Assembly (NCBI GenBank): GCA_014337915.1
Contig: QUBU01000017.1
Span: forward strand, 1-63,869
Origin: Gammaproteobacteria bacterium
Lineage (GTDB): Bacteria > Pseudomonadota > Gammaproteobacteria > Steroidobacterales > GCA-2729495
Direction: 5' to 3'
Length of the DNA stretch: 63,869 nt
Of the stretch, positions 1 to 9,468 are shown piece after piece (positions within the stretch are counted from its first letter, which is position 1; every line of letters starts with the position of its first letter). Both the position numbers and the translations under genes were made by a program. A model generated the notes under the pieces. That model was not told where the DNA came from, did not search any database, and was given only the letters and a program-made list of their open reading frames with translations.

Positions 1-1787
1 TCGGTGCTGCCGGTGATGACGATCGGGATGGCGAGCAGGATGCCCACCAGCGCCTCGCCGGTGATGAGGCCGGCGGCGAACAGCGTGCCGGCACCTGCGC
101 CGCTGTCGGCGCGGCGCAGCCGCCGCTGCACCAGCCAGGCGATGAGGCCACCGACGAAGATCGGCGTGTCCACTTCCAGCGGCAGGTAGATGCCGACCGC
201 CACCGCCAGCACCGGTGCACGCACGGACGCACCCCGCCGTCGCAGCCACTCGTCCAGCAGGATGACGGCCAGGCCAATACCCGCACCTGCGGCGACCATG
301 CCCCAGGGCAGGCCGCCGCGGAACACGCCCTGGGCCACCGACGCCATCAACGTGGCCTGCGGTGCCACCAGCGGCTTCGGATGCGCGGCGCTCGGTTCGC
401 CGATGCCATAGGCCTGCAGCAGGAGGTTGAGGATCGGGGCCATCACGAACACCGCCACCAGTACGCCCGCGGCCAGCGCTAGCTGCTGCTTCCACGGTGT
501 CGCGCCGACGAGCTGGCCGGTCTTCAGGTCCTGCAGCAAGTCACCGCCCAGCGAAGCCGCGCAGCACACCACGGCGCCGATCATGATGGCCGCTGCCGGG
601 CCCTGCGCGTTGTCCGGGCCCAGCAGCACCAGCAGCAATAGCGATGCCAGCAGCATGGTCGCCATGGTGACGCCGGAAATCGGGTTGTTCGAGGAACCCA
701 CCAGCCCGGCCATGTAGGCAGCGACCGAGGAGAACAGGAAACCTGCGACCAGCATGGTGACGGCCATGGCCGCCGCCACGCCGTAGTGCCCGACGATCTG
801 GCCGTAGAGCCCGAAGATCGGCAGCACGCAGGCCGCGATCCCGGCCAGCACCCAGGGCATGGGCAGGTCGCGATCGCGCGGGTCCACGGCCTGCCCGCGC
901 GAGCGGCGGAACTGGGCAAGGCCGCTGCGCACGCCGGAAAGCAGCGAATGGCGGATGGCCACCAGGGCCCAGAGACCGCCGACCAGCATGGCACCGACAC
1001 CGAGGTAACGGATCTTCTTCGTCCAGATGAGGTAGGCGAGGTCTGCCGCCGGCAGTCCGGCGGCGCCGGTGAAGGCGGGATCGGCTGGCAGGAACCAGGC
1101 GGCGTAGACCGGGATCGCCAGGTTCCAGGAGATCATGCTGCCGGCAAACACCAGCGCGGCGATGTTCAAGCCGACGATGTAACCGATGCCGAGCAGTGCG
1201 GGCGACAGGTTGGTGCCGAAGTAGGCGATGCCGCGCCCGACGAAGCCGGCCGCCTGCGCGGTGCCCGGCCAGAGCTGCAGTCCGGTCTCGGCGAACTTGA
1301 TGAGCGCACCGAGCAGGCCCGCCCCCGCCAGTGCCCGCAGCCCCTGCCCCGCCCGCTCGCCCACGCGCAGGACTTCGGCGACCGCGGTGCCCTCCGGGAA
1401 CTTCAGGTCCTGTTCGACGATCAGCGCCCGGCGCAGCGGGATGGTGAGCAGCACCCCGAGCACGCCGCCGATGCCGGCGATCGCCGTGACCCAGAGGTAG
1501 GGAAAGTGATCCCAGACGCCCAGCAGCACCAGTGCCGGCAGCGTGAAGATCGCCGCTGCCGCCAGCGCCTCACCGGCCGAGCCCTGGGTCATCACCAGCG
1601 TGTTCTCGCCGATGCCGGCATGGCCGAGCAGGCGCAGGACGCCCATGGAGATCACCGCGGAGGGAATGCAGGCCGACACCGTCATGCCCGCGAAAAGCCC
1701 GAGGTAGGCATTCGCCGCCCCGAGCAGCACGGCGAGGATGCCACCGAGGACCAGGGCCCGGAATGTCAGCTCGCGTTGCGCCTGCAT
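1..1787 (-). CDS. OPT family oligopeptide transporter (3' end outside window)
   Basis: Inner-membrane, proton-coupled importer of the OPT superfamily, whose known substrates are small peptides or peptide-like chelators. About 595 N-terminal residues are visible and the C-terminus is cut by the window edge. The ATG lies 12 bases after the stop of the POT gene, so the two are probably co-transcribed. After the first helix comes NAYLGLFAGMTVSACIPSAV, matching the OPT pattern of Asn-x-Tyr-Leu-Gly-Leu followed by a small-residue helix with an Ile-Pro-x-Ala kink. The rest is mostly hydrophobic Gly/Ala-rich helices. Family assignment is by motif; the substrate is inferred only from the family and from the neighbouring peptide transporters. 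Confidence 0.85.
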   Translation of the reverse strand, partial: MQAQRELTFRALVLGGILAVLLGAANAYLGLFAGMTVSACIPSAVISMGVLRLLGHAGIGENTLVMTQGSAGEALAAAAIFTLPALVLLGVWDHFPYLWVTAIAGIGGVLGVLLTIPLRRALIVEQDLKFPEGTAVAEVLRVGERAGQGLRALAGAGLLGALIKFAETGLQLWPGTAQAAGFVGRGIAYFGTNLSPALLGIGYIVGLNIAALVFAGSMISWNLAIPVYAAWFLPADPAFTGAAGLPAADLAYLIWTKKIRYLGVGAMLVGGLWALVAIRHSLLSGVRSGLAQFRRSRGQAVDPRDRDLPMPWVLAGIAACVLPIFGLYGQIVGHYGVAAAMAVTMLVAGFLFSSVAAYMAGLVGSSNNPISGVTMATMLLASLLLLVLLGPDNAQGPAAAIMIGAVVCCAASLGGDLLQDLKTGQLVGATPWKQQLALAAGVLVAVFVMAPILNLLLQAYGIGEPSAAHPKPLVAPQATLMASVAQGVFRGGLPWGMVAAGAGIGLAVILLDEWLRRRGASVRAPVLAVAVGIYLPLEVDTPIFVGGLIAWLVQRRLRRADSGAGAGTLFAAGLITGEALVGILLAIPIVITGST

Positions 1788-1799
1788 TGGTGGCTCCGG

Positions 1800-3290
1800 T
1801 TATCCGGCATCGCCCATCAGGCGACGGATCGGTCGCGTGAACACCAGGAACAGCATGCCTGCACCGGCCGTCATCAGCACGATCTGCAGGTAGAGCCCTG
1901 GCATGTCGGCGAGCACGTCGTCACGGAACTGGCCGGCGAACAGTCCAGCGAGGATGTTGCCCACCGAAGACGCCAGGAACCAGATGCCCATCATCTGGCC
2001 GACGTAGCGCTGTGGCGCGAGGCGGGTGGTCGCCGACAGCCCGACCGGGCTCAGCGCCAGCTCGCCCAGCGTATGGAACAGGTAGGTGAAGATCAGCCAG
2101 GTCGGCAGCGCCTGCCGGCCCGTGGCCACCAGCGTCGCCGCGCCCAGCATCACGCCGAAGCCGGCCGCCAGCAGCAGCAGACCGATGCCGAACTTCGCCG
2201 GGGTCGGCAGGTTCAGGCCGCGTCTTGCGAGGCCGACCCAGAGCGCGGCGAACACCGGCGCGAAACTGATGACGAACACCGGGTTCAGCGACTGGAACCA
2301 GCCGGCGGGAATCTCGAAACCGCCGAGCATCCGGTCGGTGTAGCGCTCGGCGAACAGGTTGAGGGAGGAGCCCGACTGCTCGAATCCCGACCAGAAGGTC
2401 GCCGCGCCCAGGAACAGCACGATGATGACCAGCACCCGCTGCTTTTCCTGCCGGTCCAGTCCGCCAAACAGCAGCAGCCAGGCGAAATAGGCCGTGGCCA
2501 GGATGGCGATCGCCCAGGCGCTGCCACGGGCCAGCGCCACAGGCGTCACCTCGATGATGCCGGTGCCGATCAGTACCGCTACCGCGATCACCATGGCGAG
2601 GGCAAGCACCACCCGGCGCCAGCTGGAACGGATCAGCACCGCCTGTTCCGGCACCGCTGGGTCCAGCGTCGGCTTCAGGCCGGCACCGCCGAGCCGCGAT
2701 CGGCTGGAACGAAAATAGATCAGGCCGGCCAGCATGCCGACGCCAGCCGCGGCAAAGCCGTAATGCCAGCCGAAGCGCTCGCTCTCGCCAAGCGTGCTGC
2801 AGACCAGTGGCCCGAGCCCGGCACCGAGGTTGATGCCCATGTAGAACAGCGTGAATCCCGCGTCGCGTCGCGCATCATCGCGGGCGTAGAGCGCGCCGAC
2901 GATGGCGCTGATGTTCGGCTTCAGCAGGCCGGTGCCGGCGATGATGAACATCAGGCCTGCGAAGAATGTCGGCGTCGCCGGCAGCGCCAGCGTGAAGTGC
3001 CCGATGGCGATGATGATGCCGCCAATCCACACCGCCCGCTGTGCGCCGAGCAGCCGGTCGGCAATCCAGCCGCCGGGCAGCGCGACGATGTAGACCGCCG
3101 CGGAGTACAGGCCGTAGATCGCGGTGGCCGCCTGGTCGTCCAGGCCCATGCCGCTGCCGGCGTCCACCAGGAACAGCACCAGCAGCGCACGCATGCCGTA
3201 GTAGCTGAAGCGTTCCCAGAGTTCGGTGAAGAACAGCGTCCTCAGGCCGGCCGGGTGTCCCAGCGGCGGCGGCGCCTGGGCGCCGGTCAT
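1800..3290 (-). CDS. POT/PTR2 family proton-dependent oligopeptide transporter
   Basis: Major-facilitator-type di/tripeptide:H+ symporter of the inner membrane, 496 residues, the usual length for bacterial POT proteins. The N-terminus carries the PTR2 signature in FFTELWERFSYYGMRALLV (ExxERFxYYG, proton coupling). Later helices include GYLYSAAVYIVALPGG-like and FMGINLGAGLGP-like stretches typical of the family. Its ATG overlaps the tatC stop as ATGA, so translation is coupled to the Tat operon. It is followed 12 bases later by an OPT transporter, so two unrelated proton-driven peptide importers are paired. The exact peptide specificity cannot be read from sequence. Confidence 0.9.
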   Translation of the reverse strand: MTGAQAPPPLGHPAGLRTLFFTELWERFSYYGMRALLVLFLVDAGSGMGLDDQAATAIYGLYSAAVYIVALPGGWIADRLLGAQRAVWIGGIIIAIGHFTLALPATPTFFAGLMFIIAGTGLLKPNISAIVGALYARDDARRDAGFTLFYMGINLGAGLGPLVCSTLGESERFGWHYGFAAAGVGMLAGLIYFRSSRSRLGGAGLKPTLDPAVPEQAVLIRSSWRRVVLALAMVIAVAVLIGTGIIEVTPVALARGSAWAIAILATAYFAWLLLFGGLDRQEKQRVLVIIVLFLGAATFWSGFEQSGSSLNLFAERYTDRMLGGFEIPAGWFQSLNPVFVISFAPVFAALWVGLARRGLNLPTPAKFGIGLLLLAAGFGVMLGAATLVATGRQALPTWLIFTYLFHTLGELALSPVGLSATTRLAPQRYVGQMMGIWFLASSVGNILAGLFAGQFRDDVLADMPGLYLQIVLMTAGAGMLFLVFTRPIRRLMGDAG

Positions 3291-4069
3291 GCAGCGCTCT
3301 TGTCCGTGGCCGTTGCCGCGCCCGACGGGTACATGAGCCTGGCCATCAGCAATCCACCCTCGAACAGGCCGTACATGGGTAGCGCGAGCATGAACTGGGA
3401 GATGACGTCGGGGGGCGTCAGCACGGCGCCGACGACGAACGAGCCCAGGAAGATGTACGGGCGCTGCCTGGCCAGCGTCTCGGCCCTGACCAGCCCGGTG
3501 GCGATGAGCAGCACCGTGGCCACGGGAACCTCGAAGGCGAGGCCGAAGGAAAAGCAGGTCAGCAGTGTGAAGTCGAGGTAGCTGTTGATGTCCGTCATCA
3601 TGGTGACGCCCTCGGGGGTCGTCGCTGCAAAGTAGTGGAACACCGTCGGGAACACCAGGAAGTAGGCGAAGGCCACCCCGATATAGAACAGGATGACGCT
3701 GGATACCAGCAACGGCACGGCAAAGCGCTTCTCGCGCCGGTACAGCCCGGGTGCGACGAATGCCCAGACCTGGTAGAGCACGACGGGCATGGCGAGGAAC
3801 AGCGCCACGAAGAAGGTCGTCTTGATGGGCGTGAGGAACGGCGCGGTGACCTGGGTGGCGATCATCTTCGCGCCCTCCGGCAACTGTTTCATCAGCGGCC
3901 GGGCCACCAGGGTGAAGATGCGGCTCGCGAAGGGCAGCAGGGCGATGCAGATCACCGCCACGGCCAGCACTGCCCGCAGCAGCCGGCTGCGCAGCTCGAT
4001 GAGGTGGGACATGAGCGTCCCCTCCTCGAGCACCTCGTCGTCAGGATTGTCGTGCTTGTCCCCTGCCAT
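3287..4069 (-). CDS. tatC: Sec-independent protein translocase TatC
   Basis: Polytopic core of the twin-arginine translocase. It binds the RR signal peptide together with TatB in the inner membrane. The 260-residue protein has a charged N-terminus followed by SHLIELRSRLLRAV (conserved LxELRxRL), the cytoplasmic loop FVAPGLYRREKRF with the conserved acidic and basic residues, six predicted membrane helices, and the late motif GAVLTPPDVISQ. It sits 15 bases after tatB and overlaps the downstream POT gene by ATGA. Length and motifs are normal, so I regard it as a functional TatC. Confidence 0.97.
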   Translation of the reverse strand: MAGDKHDNPDDEVLEEGTLMSHLIELRSRLLRAVLAVAVICIALLPFASRIFTLVARPLMKQLPEGAKMIATQVTAPFLTPIKTTFFVALFLAMPVVLYQVWAFVAPGLYRREKRFAVPLLVSSVILFYIGVAFAYFLVFPTVFHYFAATTPEGVTMMTDINSYLDFTLLTCFSFGLAFEVPVATVLLIATGLVRAETLARQRPYIFLGSFVVGAVLTPPDVISQFMLALPMYGLFEGGLLMARLMYPSGAATATDKSAA

Positions 4070-4084
4070 GCCTGCCTGCCGGGG

Positions 4085-4447
4085 TCAGGGCCGGGCGTCG
4101 CCGGACGGCGGGTGGCCGTCCGGCCCCGGAGCGGCGCCCTCTGTGGCCGGCTCGGCCACACCGTCCGTCTGGGGCCGGTCGTGGCTGGCTGCGCCGTGCG
4201 GCTTCAGGTCGTCGACACCGGGGCGGCTGTAGTCCGGGGTCGCGGCCTGCGGCGGGTCCATGATCCGGCGCGGATCCACGGCGTTCATCTCTTCCTGGAA
4301 CTGGGTGCTGAGCATGCGGGCCATGCGGCGCGCCTTGCCGGCCCACTGCCCGATCTGGGAGGCAACCCTGGGCAGGCGCTCAGGACCCAGCACGAGCAGT
4401 GCCAGGACGAAGATGACCACCAGTTCGGAGAAGCCGACGTCGAACAT
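4085..4447 (-). CDS. tatB: Sec-independent protein translocase TatB
   Basis: TatB forms the substrate receptor with TatC. The protein has 120 residues. A short N-terminal membrane helix (starting MFDVGFSELVVIFVLALLVL) is followed by the GPERLP hinge, an amphipathic helix rich in Arg/Lys (QWAGKARRMARML), and an acidic, Pro-rich, poorly conserved tail. The phenylalanine at position 2 and the Glu in the membrane segment favour TatB over TatA. It lies between tatA (75 bases upstream) and tatC (15 bases downstream), the standard order. Confidence 0.95.
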   Translation of the reverse strand: MFDVGFSELVVIFVLALLVLGPERLPRVASQIGQWAGKARRMARMLSTQFQEEMNAVDPRRIMDPPQAATPDYSRPGVDDLKPHGAASHDRPQTDGVAEPATEGAAPGPDGHPPSGDARP

Positions 4448-4522
4448 GCAGGATCAGCCCGTGCCGTGCCTGGACCGAGCTGTCCTGGCAGGATTCATCC
4501 GCGGCACCAGGTCCGGGTGCGG

Positions 4523-4756
4523 TCAGCCGTGCTTCTTGCCAGCGGCTTCGTTCTGGCGGCTCTCGGTGAAGTCCGCGTCAGCCTGCTTGTTGATCTGCTT
4601 CGGTGGCTCGTCCTGGTCGGCCTCCGACATCGCCTTGCGGAACCCTTTCACCGCGCTGCCGAGATCAGTGCCGATGGAGCTCAGGCGCTTGGTGCCGAAG
4701 ATGAGCACGGCAATCGCCAGGACGATCAGCCAGTGCCAGATGCTCAGAGATCCCAT
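4523..4756 (-). CDS. tatA: Sec-independent protein translocase TatA
   Basis: Pore-forming or membrane-thinning subunit of the Tat system, 77 residues. I chose the ATG at 4756, giving [20 protein letters not shown], because it puts the single membrane helix at the N-terminus as in all TatA proteins. An upstream in-frame start would add about 12 unlikely residues. The FGTKRL hinge and amphipathic helix [12 protein letters not shown] follow, then a hydrophilic tail ending in Lys/His. It is the first gene of tatABC, and this run continues into two peptide transporters on the same strand. Confidence 0.95.
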   Translation of the reverse strand: MGSLSIWHWLIVLAIAVLIFGTKRLSSIGTDLGSAVKGFRKAMSEADQDEPPKQINKQADADFTESRQNEAAGKKHG

Positions 4757-4877
4757 GACAACGCTCCAGGGGGCACTCCGTGCCCTCGCCAACAGGCCTC
4801 AATCATACGGCAAAACACCGCTGCGACCTTGATACCTGGCCCTCGTTTTGGCTGCTGCCCGGTCGCTGCCGGCGCTG

Positions 4878-5333
4878 TCACGCATCAGGCTGCGGTGGCG
4901 TGCGCAGCATGAAGGTCACCGGGCCCTGGTTCACCAGGCTCACCGCCATGTCCGCGCCGAAGCGCCCGGTTGCCACCCGCGCTCCTTGCGCCGCGACCTC
5001 GCGCACCAGGACATCGAAGAGCCCCTGGCCGATGGCCGGATCGGCGGCACCAGAGAAGCTCGGCCGGTTGCCGCGGTTGGTATCCGCGGCCAGCGTGAAC
5101 TGCGGCACGAGCAGCAGGGCACCGCCCGCCTCGCGCACATCGAGGTTCATCTTGCCGGCCGCATCGGGGAAAACGCGGTAGGCCACCAGGCGCTCTGCCA
5201 GGCGGCGGGCCTGGCCGGGGCCATCGCCGCGCTCGACCGCCACCAGCACCAGCAGCCCGGTTCCGATCTGCCCCACCAGCTCCCCGGCGACACGGACGCT
5301 GGCCTCTGAAACGCGCTGCAACAAGCCGATCAT
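4878..5333 (-). CDS. dtd: D-aminoacyl-tRNA deacylase
   Basis: Hydrolyses D-amino acids, and misacylated glycine, from tRNA in the cytoplasm and so recycles the tRNA. The 151-residue protein starts at [13 protein letters not shown], the usual Dtd N-terminus; upstream in-frame starts add a Pro-rich stretch with no family match. It contains [18 protein letters not shown] (the SQFTL...GxRPSF active-site block) and, near the end, [10 protein letters not shown] with the cross-subunit Gly-Pro motif that rejects L-amino acids. It lies 121 bases upstream of tatA on the same strand and may share a transcript with it. Confidence 0.95.
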   Translation of the reverse strand: MIGLLQRVSEASVRVAGELVGQIGTGLLVLVAVERGDGPGQARRLAERLVAYRVFPDAAGKMNLDVREAGGALLLVPQFTLAADTNRGNRPSFSGAADPAIGQGLFDVLVREVAAQGARVATGRFGADMAVSLVNQGPVTFMLRTPPQPDA

Positions 5334-5779
5334 CGGCTGCGGAGGATACGGGCCCTCCGGGAAAAAAGGCAGTGGCTTGAGCCTGCAAAGGTGGTGTCTG
5401 GCCGGATGCCGGCCGATCCACTTTTGCGCCACAAATCAGCAAAAAATTGGGCTATGACAGATGTCAGGCAGTCATGGTGCTCCAAATCAAAGACCGCTAA
5501 ATTGGAAAACTAACAAAGTGGGATTATTGGCCTAATTGATGGTTTGAAATCGATAAAAGTGTACTTATCAATGCACAATACAAAAAATAAATATGTCAGG
5601 CACAATTTAATATTAACAGTGTCAATAAACTCACAATATATTTCCGGTGATTCTATTCACAAATTGCTGCTGACCGGTCCAGAGAACGCAGTTACGCGGC
5701 CGGAGCCGGCGCTGGCAGAATGGTGCCGATGTTGTCGGCGTCGCGCTTGAGACCTGTACCCCACGGCGGCGTCCGCTTG
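5334..5779. other. AT-rich divergent intergenic region (dtd / ABC importer)
   Basis: About 445 bases between divergent genes. Roughly 5440-5670 is strikingly AT-rich compared with the surrounding GC-rich sequence and has several TGTCA words (near 5460, 5595 and 5620). This is the likely promoter/regulatory region for the ABC importer on the plus strand and dtd on the minus strand. A 68-codon ORF at 5544-5750 has no recognisable domain and no convincing ribosome-binding site, so I do not call it a gene. No clean -35/-10 pair could be chosen, because many AT-rich hexamers compete. Confidence 0.6.
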
Positions 5780-7627
5780 ATGGTCGTGGTCCGTGCCGCC
5801 GTGCTGGCGCTGCTCCTGGTCCTGGCGGGTTGCGCAGACCCGGCTGGACCGGCGCCGCGCGAGGCTGCCGACCTCGACGGAAATGCCAGCATCAAGACCT
5901 TCCGCTATTCGCTGGACCAGGCACCCTCGTCGCTCGATCCGGTCCAGGCCGCCAATGTCTACGCGAACCACGTGGTGCTGAACGCCTACGACACCCTGTT
6001 CGCGTACAAGTACCTCGCGCGGCCCTACCAGCTGAAACCCAACCTGGCTGATGGCTGGCCGGAGATTTCCCCGGACCTGCTGGTCTACCGGATCCGCATC
6101 AAGCACGGCGTCCGGTTCCAGGACGATCCCGCCTTTGCAGGCGGCAAGGGCCGGGAGCTGGTCGCCGCAGATTTCGTCTACTCGCTCAAGCGCCAGTTCG
6201 ATCCGAAAAACCGGCCACAGGGCGCATGGCTCTGGCAGGGGCGTATCGCCGGACTCGACGACTGGAAAGCGGCTGGTTCGGACTACGATCGCGAGGTTCC
6301 GGGCCTGCGGGCGCTGGATCGCTACACCATCGAGATCCGGCTGCTGCGCCCCTTCCCGCAGCTGCTCGATACGCTTGCACTGGGCTTCTCTGCAGTGGTG
6401 CCGCGGGAAGCAGCCGAACACTACGGCCGCGAACTAGGAACCCATCCGGTCGGTTCCGGACCGTTCAGGGTCGTCTCCTACGACAGCTCACGCGTGGTCT
6501 TCGCACGCAACACGGCATTCCGCCAGGAGCCGGTGGACCTGCAGGCCGAGGGCTATGATCCAGCCACCCAGCGCTACACCGGTGTCGAGCGCATCCAGGG
6601 CCGCTCGCCGCCGTTCGTGGACCGCCTGGTCATCGACTTCGCCAGCGACGATGCCTCGCGCTGGAACTCCTTCATCAAGGGCAACGAGATCCAGGTGACC
6701 GGCGTGCCGGCGGAAAAGGTGGATGAGTTCCTGGAGTCGTATGATCCGGTGCAGCTGAAGCCCGATTACGCACGCAGGTACCAAGTGGCTTCGGGCCTCG
6801 AGGCGGGATTCGTCTTCGAGACCTTCAACATGGATTTCCCGGAGTTCGGCTACAACCCGGACCCGGAGCGGGAACGGCGCAACAAGGCTCTGCGTTGCGC
6901 CATCATCAAGACCTTCGACTGGGAAGCACGCAACCAGAGCTGGTACTTCGGCCTGGGCACGGTGTTTCCCGGCATCATCGTGCCCGTGGTGCCGGAGTTC
7001 GACCCGCAACTGTCGCGGACCAGCGTGACCCGCGACGTCGCCGGCGCCCGGCGCCTGCTGCGGGAGAACGGCTGGACAGCGGAGAACCTGCCGGTCCTGG
7101 TCTACGGGCAGAGCGCCGGGGTGAAGCCGCGCATGTTCTTCGAGCAGTTTCGCGCCCAGCTCATGGACATCGGCTGGCCGCAGGAGAAGGTGGTGCTCAA
7201 GCAGTACGCGACCTTCGGTGACCTGGGCCGGGCCTGGAAGGAAAGCCGCCTGCCCATCGTGTCCAAGGGCTGGGGCCTCGATTACCCTGATGCGGAGAAC
7301 ACATTGCAGCTTTTCTATGGGCCGAATGGCTCTCCCGGCTCGAACGACGCCAACTACCGCAATCCCGAGTATGACCGGCTCTACGAGAAGGCCGCTGTGA
7401 TGCTGCCCTCGCCGGAGCGCAGGGCGCTTTACCGGCGCATGAACCAGATGATCATCGATGACTGCGTGGCCATCACCGGCCTGTCCCGCAAGCGCATCTA
7501 CCTCTGGCACAAGAACGTCGTCGCGCTGCCGGACCGGGAGATCGTCGGCGGCTTCTTCCTCAGGTACGTGGACGTGCTGCCGGAGGGCGAGAGCGCCCGG
7601 CCAGCGGACCTGGAGCCCGCGGGCTGA
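5780..7627 (+). CDS. ABC transporter substrate-binding lipoprotein (SBP family 5, peptide type)
   Basis: Periplasmic binding component of a peptide/oligopeptide-type ABC importer, 615 residues. The ATG at 5780 gives a short hydrophobic signal ending in the lipobox LVLAGC, so the mature protein is probably lipid-anchored at Cys. Earlier starts at 5720 or 5732 add an Arg-rich leader. The family 5 pattern is clear: SLDQAPSSLDP near the N-terminus, YDTLFAYKYL, then LADGWPEISPD and the late segment SKGWGLDYPDAENTLQLFYG. Its stop overlaps the permease ATG (TGATG). Its size and the two-permease, two-ATPase partners match Opp/Dpp systems; the ligand is inferred. Confidence 0.92.
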   Translation: MVVVRAAVLALLLVLAGCADPAGPAPREAADLDGNASIKTFRYSLDQAPSSLDPVQAANVYANHVVLNAYDTLFAYKYLARPYQLKPNLADGWPEISPDLLVYRIRIKHGVRFQDDPAFAGGKGRELVAADFVYSLKRQFDPKNRPQGAWLWQGRIAGLDDWKAAGSDYDREVPGLRALDRYTIEIRLLRPFPQLLDTLALGFSAVVPREAAEHYGRELGTHPVGSGPFRVVSYDSSRVVFARNTAFRQEPVDLQAEGYDPATQRYTGVERIQGRSPPFVDRLVIDFASDDASRWNSFIKGNEIQVTGVPAEKVDEFLESYDPVQLKPDYARRYQVASGLEAGFVFETFNMDFPEFGYNPDPERERRNKALRCAIIKTFDWEARNQSWYFGLGTVFPGIIVPVVPEFDPQLSRTSVTRDVAGARRLLRENGWTAENLPVLVYGQSAGVKPRMFFEQFRAQLMDIGWPQEKVVLKQYATFGDLGRAWKESRLPIVSKGWGLDYPDAENTLQLFYGPNGSPGSNDANYRNPEYDRLYEKAAVMLPSPERRALYRRMNQMIIDDCVAITGLSRKRIYLWHKNVVALPDREIVGGFFLRYVDVLPEGESARPADLEPAG

Positions 7628-8580
7628 TGGACATCCTGCAGTACGCGCTGCGCCGGCTGCTGGCGGGTCTGCCGCTGCTGCTCGGCGTGACGCTGTTCAG
7701 CTTCACGCTGATGGTCTATTTCGGGCCGGACAAGACCTTCGAGCTGCTGGGCAAAAACCCGACGGCGCAGGAGATTGCCGAGGTCCGCCACCAGCTGGGC
7801 TACGACCGGCCCTTCGTTCTGCGCTACGGCGAGTACCTGCGTGAACTCGCCACCGTTGATTTCGGCAACTCCGATTCCACGGGCGAGAGGGTGTCGAGCC
7901 TGCTGGCGCGGACCATCCCCGTGTCGCTGGCCCTGGAGCTGCCGGGGTTCGTCCTCGGCAACCTGCTGGGCATCGCGCTGGCGCTGCTGGCCGCCTACCA
8001 CCGCGGCCGCTGGCCCGACAAGCTGATCATGGGCCTTTCGGTGATCGGCATGAGCATCAGCTTCCTGGTGGTGATCTTCGTGTTCCAGATCTGGTTCTGC
8101 ACCAGCCACGGTCTGGACCTGTTCCCGGTGCGCGGCTGGGGCACCGCCAGCCTTGCCGACTACCTGCGCCATGTCACCGTGCCGACGCTGGCCATGGTGT
8201 TCGTGGCCCTGGGCTACAACACGCGCTTCTACCGCGCGGTGATCGTCGAGGAGATGGGCCGTGACCATGTGCGTACCGCGCGGGCCTTCGGTGCGGCACC
8301 GGCGCGGCTGTTCTGGCGCGACATCCTCAAGAACTGTGCCATCCCGGTCATCACCCGCATCGTTTTCACCATCCCGGCCATCGTCATCGGCGGGGCGCTG
8401 CTTCTCGAGACCAGCTTCGGCATCCCGGGCGTCGGCAAGGCCGCCTACGAGGCCATTATCAGCGGCGACCAGCCGGTGCTGAAGGCCGTGGTCGGGCTGA
8501 CCACGGCGCTGTTCGTGATCGCGCTATTGGTGGCCGACATCCTCTACCGCGCGGTGGATCCGCGGGTGTCGCTGGAATGA
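7627..8580 (+). CDS. ABC peptide-type importer permease (DppB/OppB family)
   Basis: First membrane subunit of the importer, 317 residues. It begins ILQYALRRLLAGLPLLLGVTLFSF, the typical BPD_transp_1 amino-terminal helix, and carries the EAA-type coupling loop around ARAFGAAPARLFWRDILKN and the late GIPGVGKAAYEAIISGDQP motif common to DppB/OppB. The ATG overlaps the stop of the binding-protein gene, and its stop overlaps the next permease ATG as ATGA, so all subunits are likely made stoichiometrically from one transcript. Confidence 0.93.
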   Translation: MDILQYALRRLLAGLPLLLGVTLFSFTLMVYFGPDKTFELLGKNPTAQEIAEVRHQLGYDRPFVLRYGEYLRELATVDFGNSDSTGERVSSLLARTIPVSLALELPGFVLGNLLGIALALLAAYHRGRWPDKLIMGLSVIGMSISFLVVIFVFQIWFCTSHGLDLFPVRGWGTASLADYLRHVTVPTLAMVFVALGYNTRFYRAVIVEEMGRDHVRTARAFGAAPARLFWRDILKNCAIPVITRIVFTIPAIVIGGALLLETSFGIPGVGKAAYEAIISGDQPVLKAVVGLTTALFVIALLVADILYRAVDPRVSLE

Positions 8581-9464
8581 ACGCCGCCCAGCCCGGCCTG
8601 CCGGCCGCCACGGCACCGCGCGCCTCCCTGTGGCGCACCGCGCTGTACAAGCTGCGGCGCGATCGCGCGGGTCTGCTTGGACTCGCAGTGGTGGTGCTCT
8701 ACCTGGTCGCCGCCGTCGGTGCCTGGTGCGGCTGGTGGGCCGGCGACTGGGCGCTGATCACCGGCACCAAGTGGGGCCCGGTGTCGGCGCAGCACTGGTT
8801 TGGTACCAACATCATCGGCCAGGACATCTTCCAGCGTGCCATCTACAGCACCGGGACCGCCTTCCAGGTGGGTCTGGTGGTTGCGGTGCTGGCGGTGGGC
8901 ATGGGTGCGGTGATCGGCGCCGTCGGCGGCTTCTTCGCCGCCACCTGGATCGACGAGATCGTGCTGTGGCTGATGGGCGTGCTCGATGCCATTCCGTTCT
9001 ACCTCATGGTGGCGGCAATCGCCTTCGCCCTGGCCGACAACCCCTACGCGATGCATGTCGCCATGGTGTCGACCTTCTGGACAACGACCGGGCGGCTGGT
9101 GCGGGGCGAGGTCATCAAGCTGCGCGGGCTGGAATTCGTCGAGGCGGCACGCGCCATCGGCGTGCCGCCGGTGGCCATCATCTTCCGGCACATCCTGCCG
9201 AATACCTTCCATATCCTGCTGGTGCAGCTGACGCTGTGTTTCGTCGATGCCATCAAGGCGGAGGTGGTCCTGAGCTTCCTCGGGCTGGGGGTGAAGGACG
9301 GCATGAGCTGGGGCCTGATGATCAGCGAGAGCACGCTGGAGTTCCTCGCCGGGCATTTCAACAACCTGATCGTCGCCTCGGCGCTGCTGTTCGGGCTGGT
9401 GTTCGCCTTCAACATGCTGGCCGATGCACTGCAGGACGCCCTGGATCCGAAGCAGGTGGCCTGA
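8577..9464 (+). CDS. ABC peptide-type importer permease (DppC/OppC family)
   Basis: Second membrane subunit, 295 residues. It has the cytoplasmic N-terminal segment typical of OppC (LYKLRRDRAGLLGLAVVVLY), then HWFGTNIIGQDIFQRAIYST, the family's GTDxxGRDxxSR block in a variant form with Asn and Gln. The EAA loop reads AARAIGVPPVAIIFRHILPN, and the end has LSFLGLGVKDGMSWGLMI. It heterodimerises with the upstream permease and docks the two ATPases. It overlaps its upstream neighbour by four bases and is followed 4 bases later by the first ATPase. Confidence 0.93.
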   Translation: MNAAQPGLPAATAPRASLWRTALYKLRRDRAGLLGLAVVVLYLVAAVGAWCGWWAGDWALITGTKWGPVSAQHWFGTNIIGQDIFQRAIYSTGTAFQVGLVVAVLAVGMGAVIGAVGGFFAATWIDEIVLWLMGVLDAIPFYLMVAAIAFALADNPYAMHVAMVSTFWTTTGRLVRGEVIKLRGLEFVEAARAIGVPPVAIIFRHILPNTFHILLVQLTLCFVDAIKAEVVLSFLGLGVKDGMSWGLMISESTLEFLAGHFNNLIVASALLFGLVFAFNMLADALQDALDPKQVA

Positions 9465-9468
9465 GGTG

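Noticed and set aside
786-3581. 931-codon plus-strand ORF, Arg/Gln/His-rich
   Set aside because: Antisense to the OPT, POT and TatC genes; composition typical of GC-rich reverse-frame shadows, no domain.
5544-5750. 68-codon ORF in the AT-rich intergenic region
   Set aside because: No domain, no ribosome-binding site, codon use unlike neighbours; better read as regulatory DNA.
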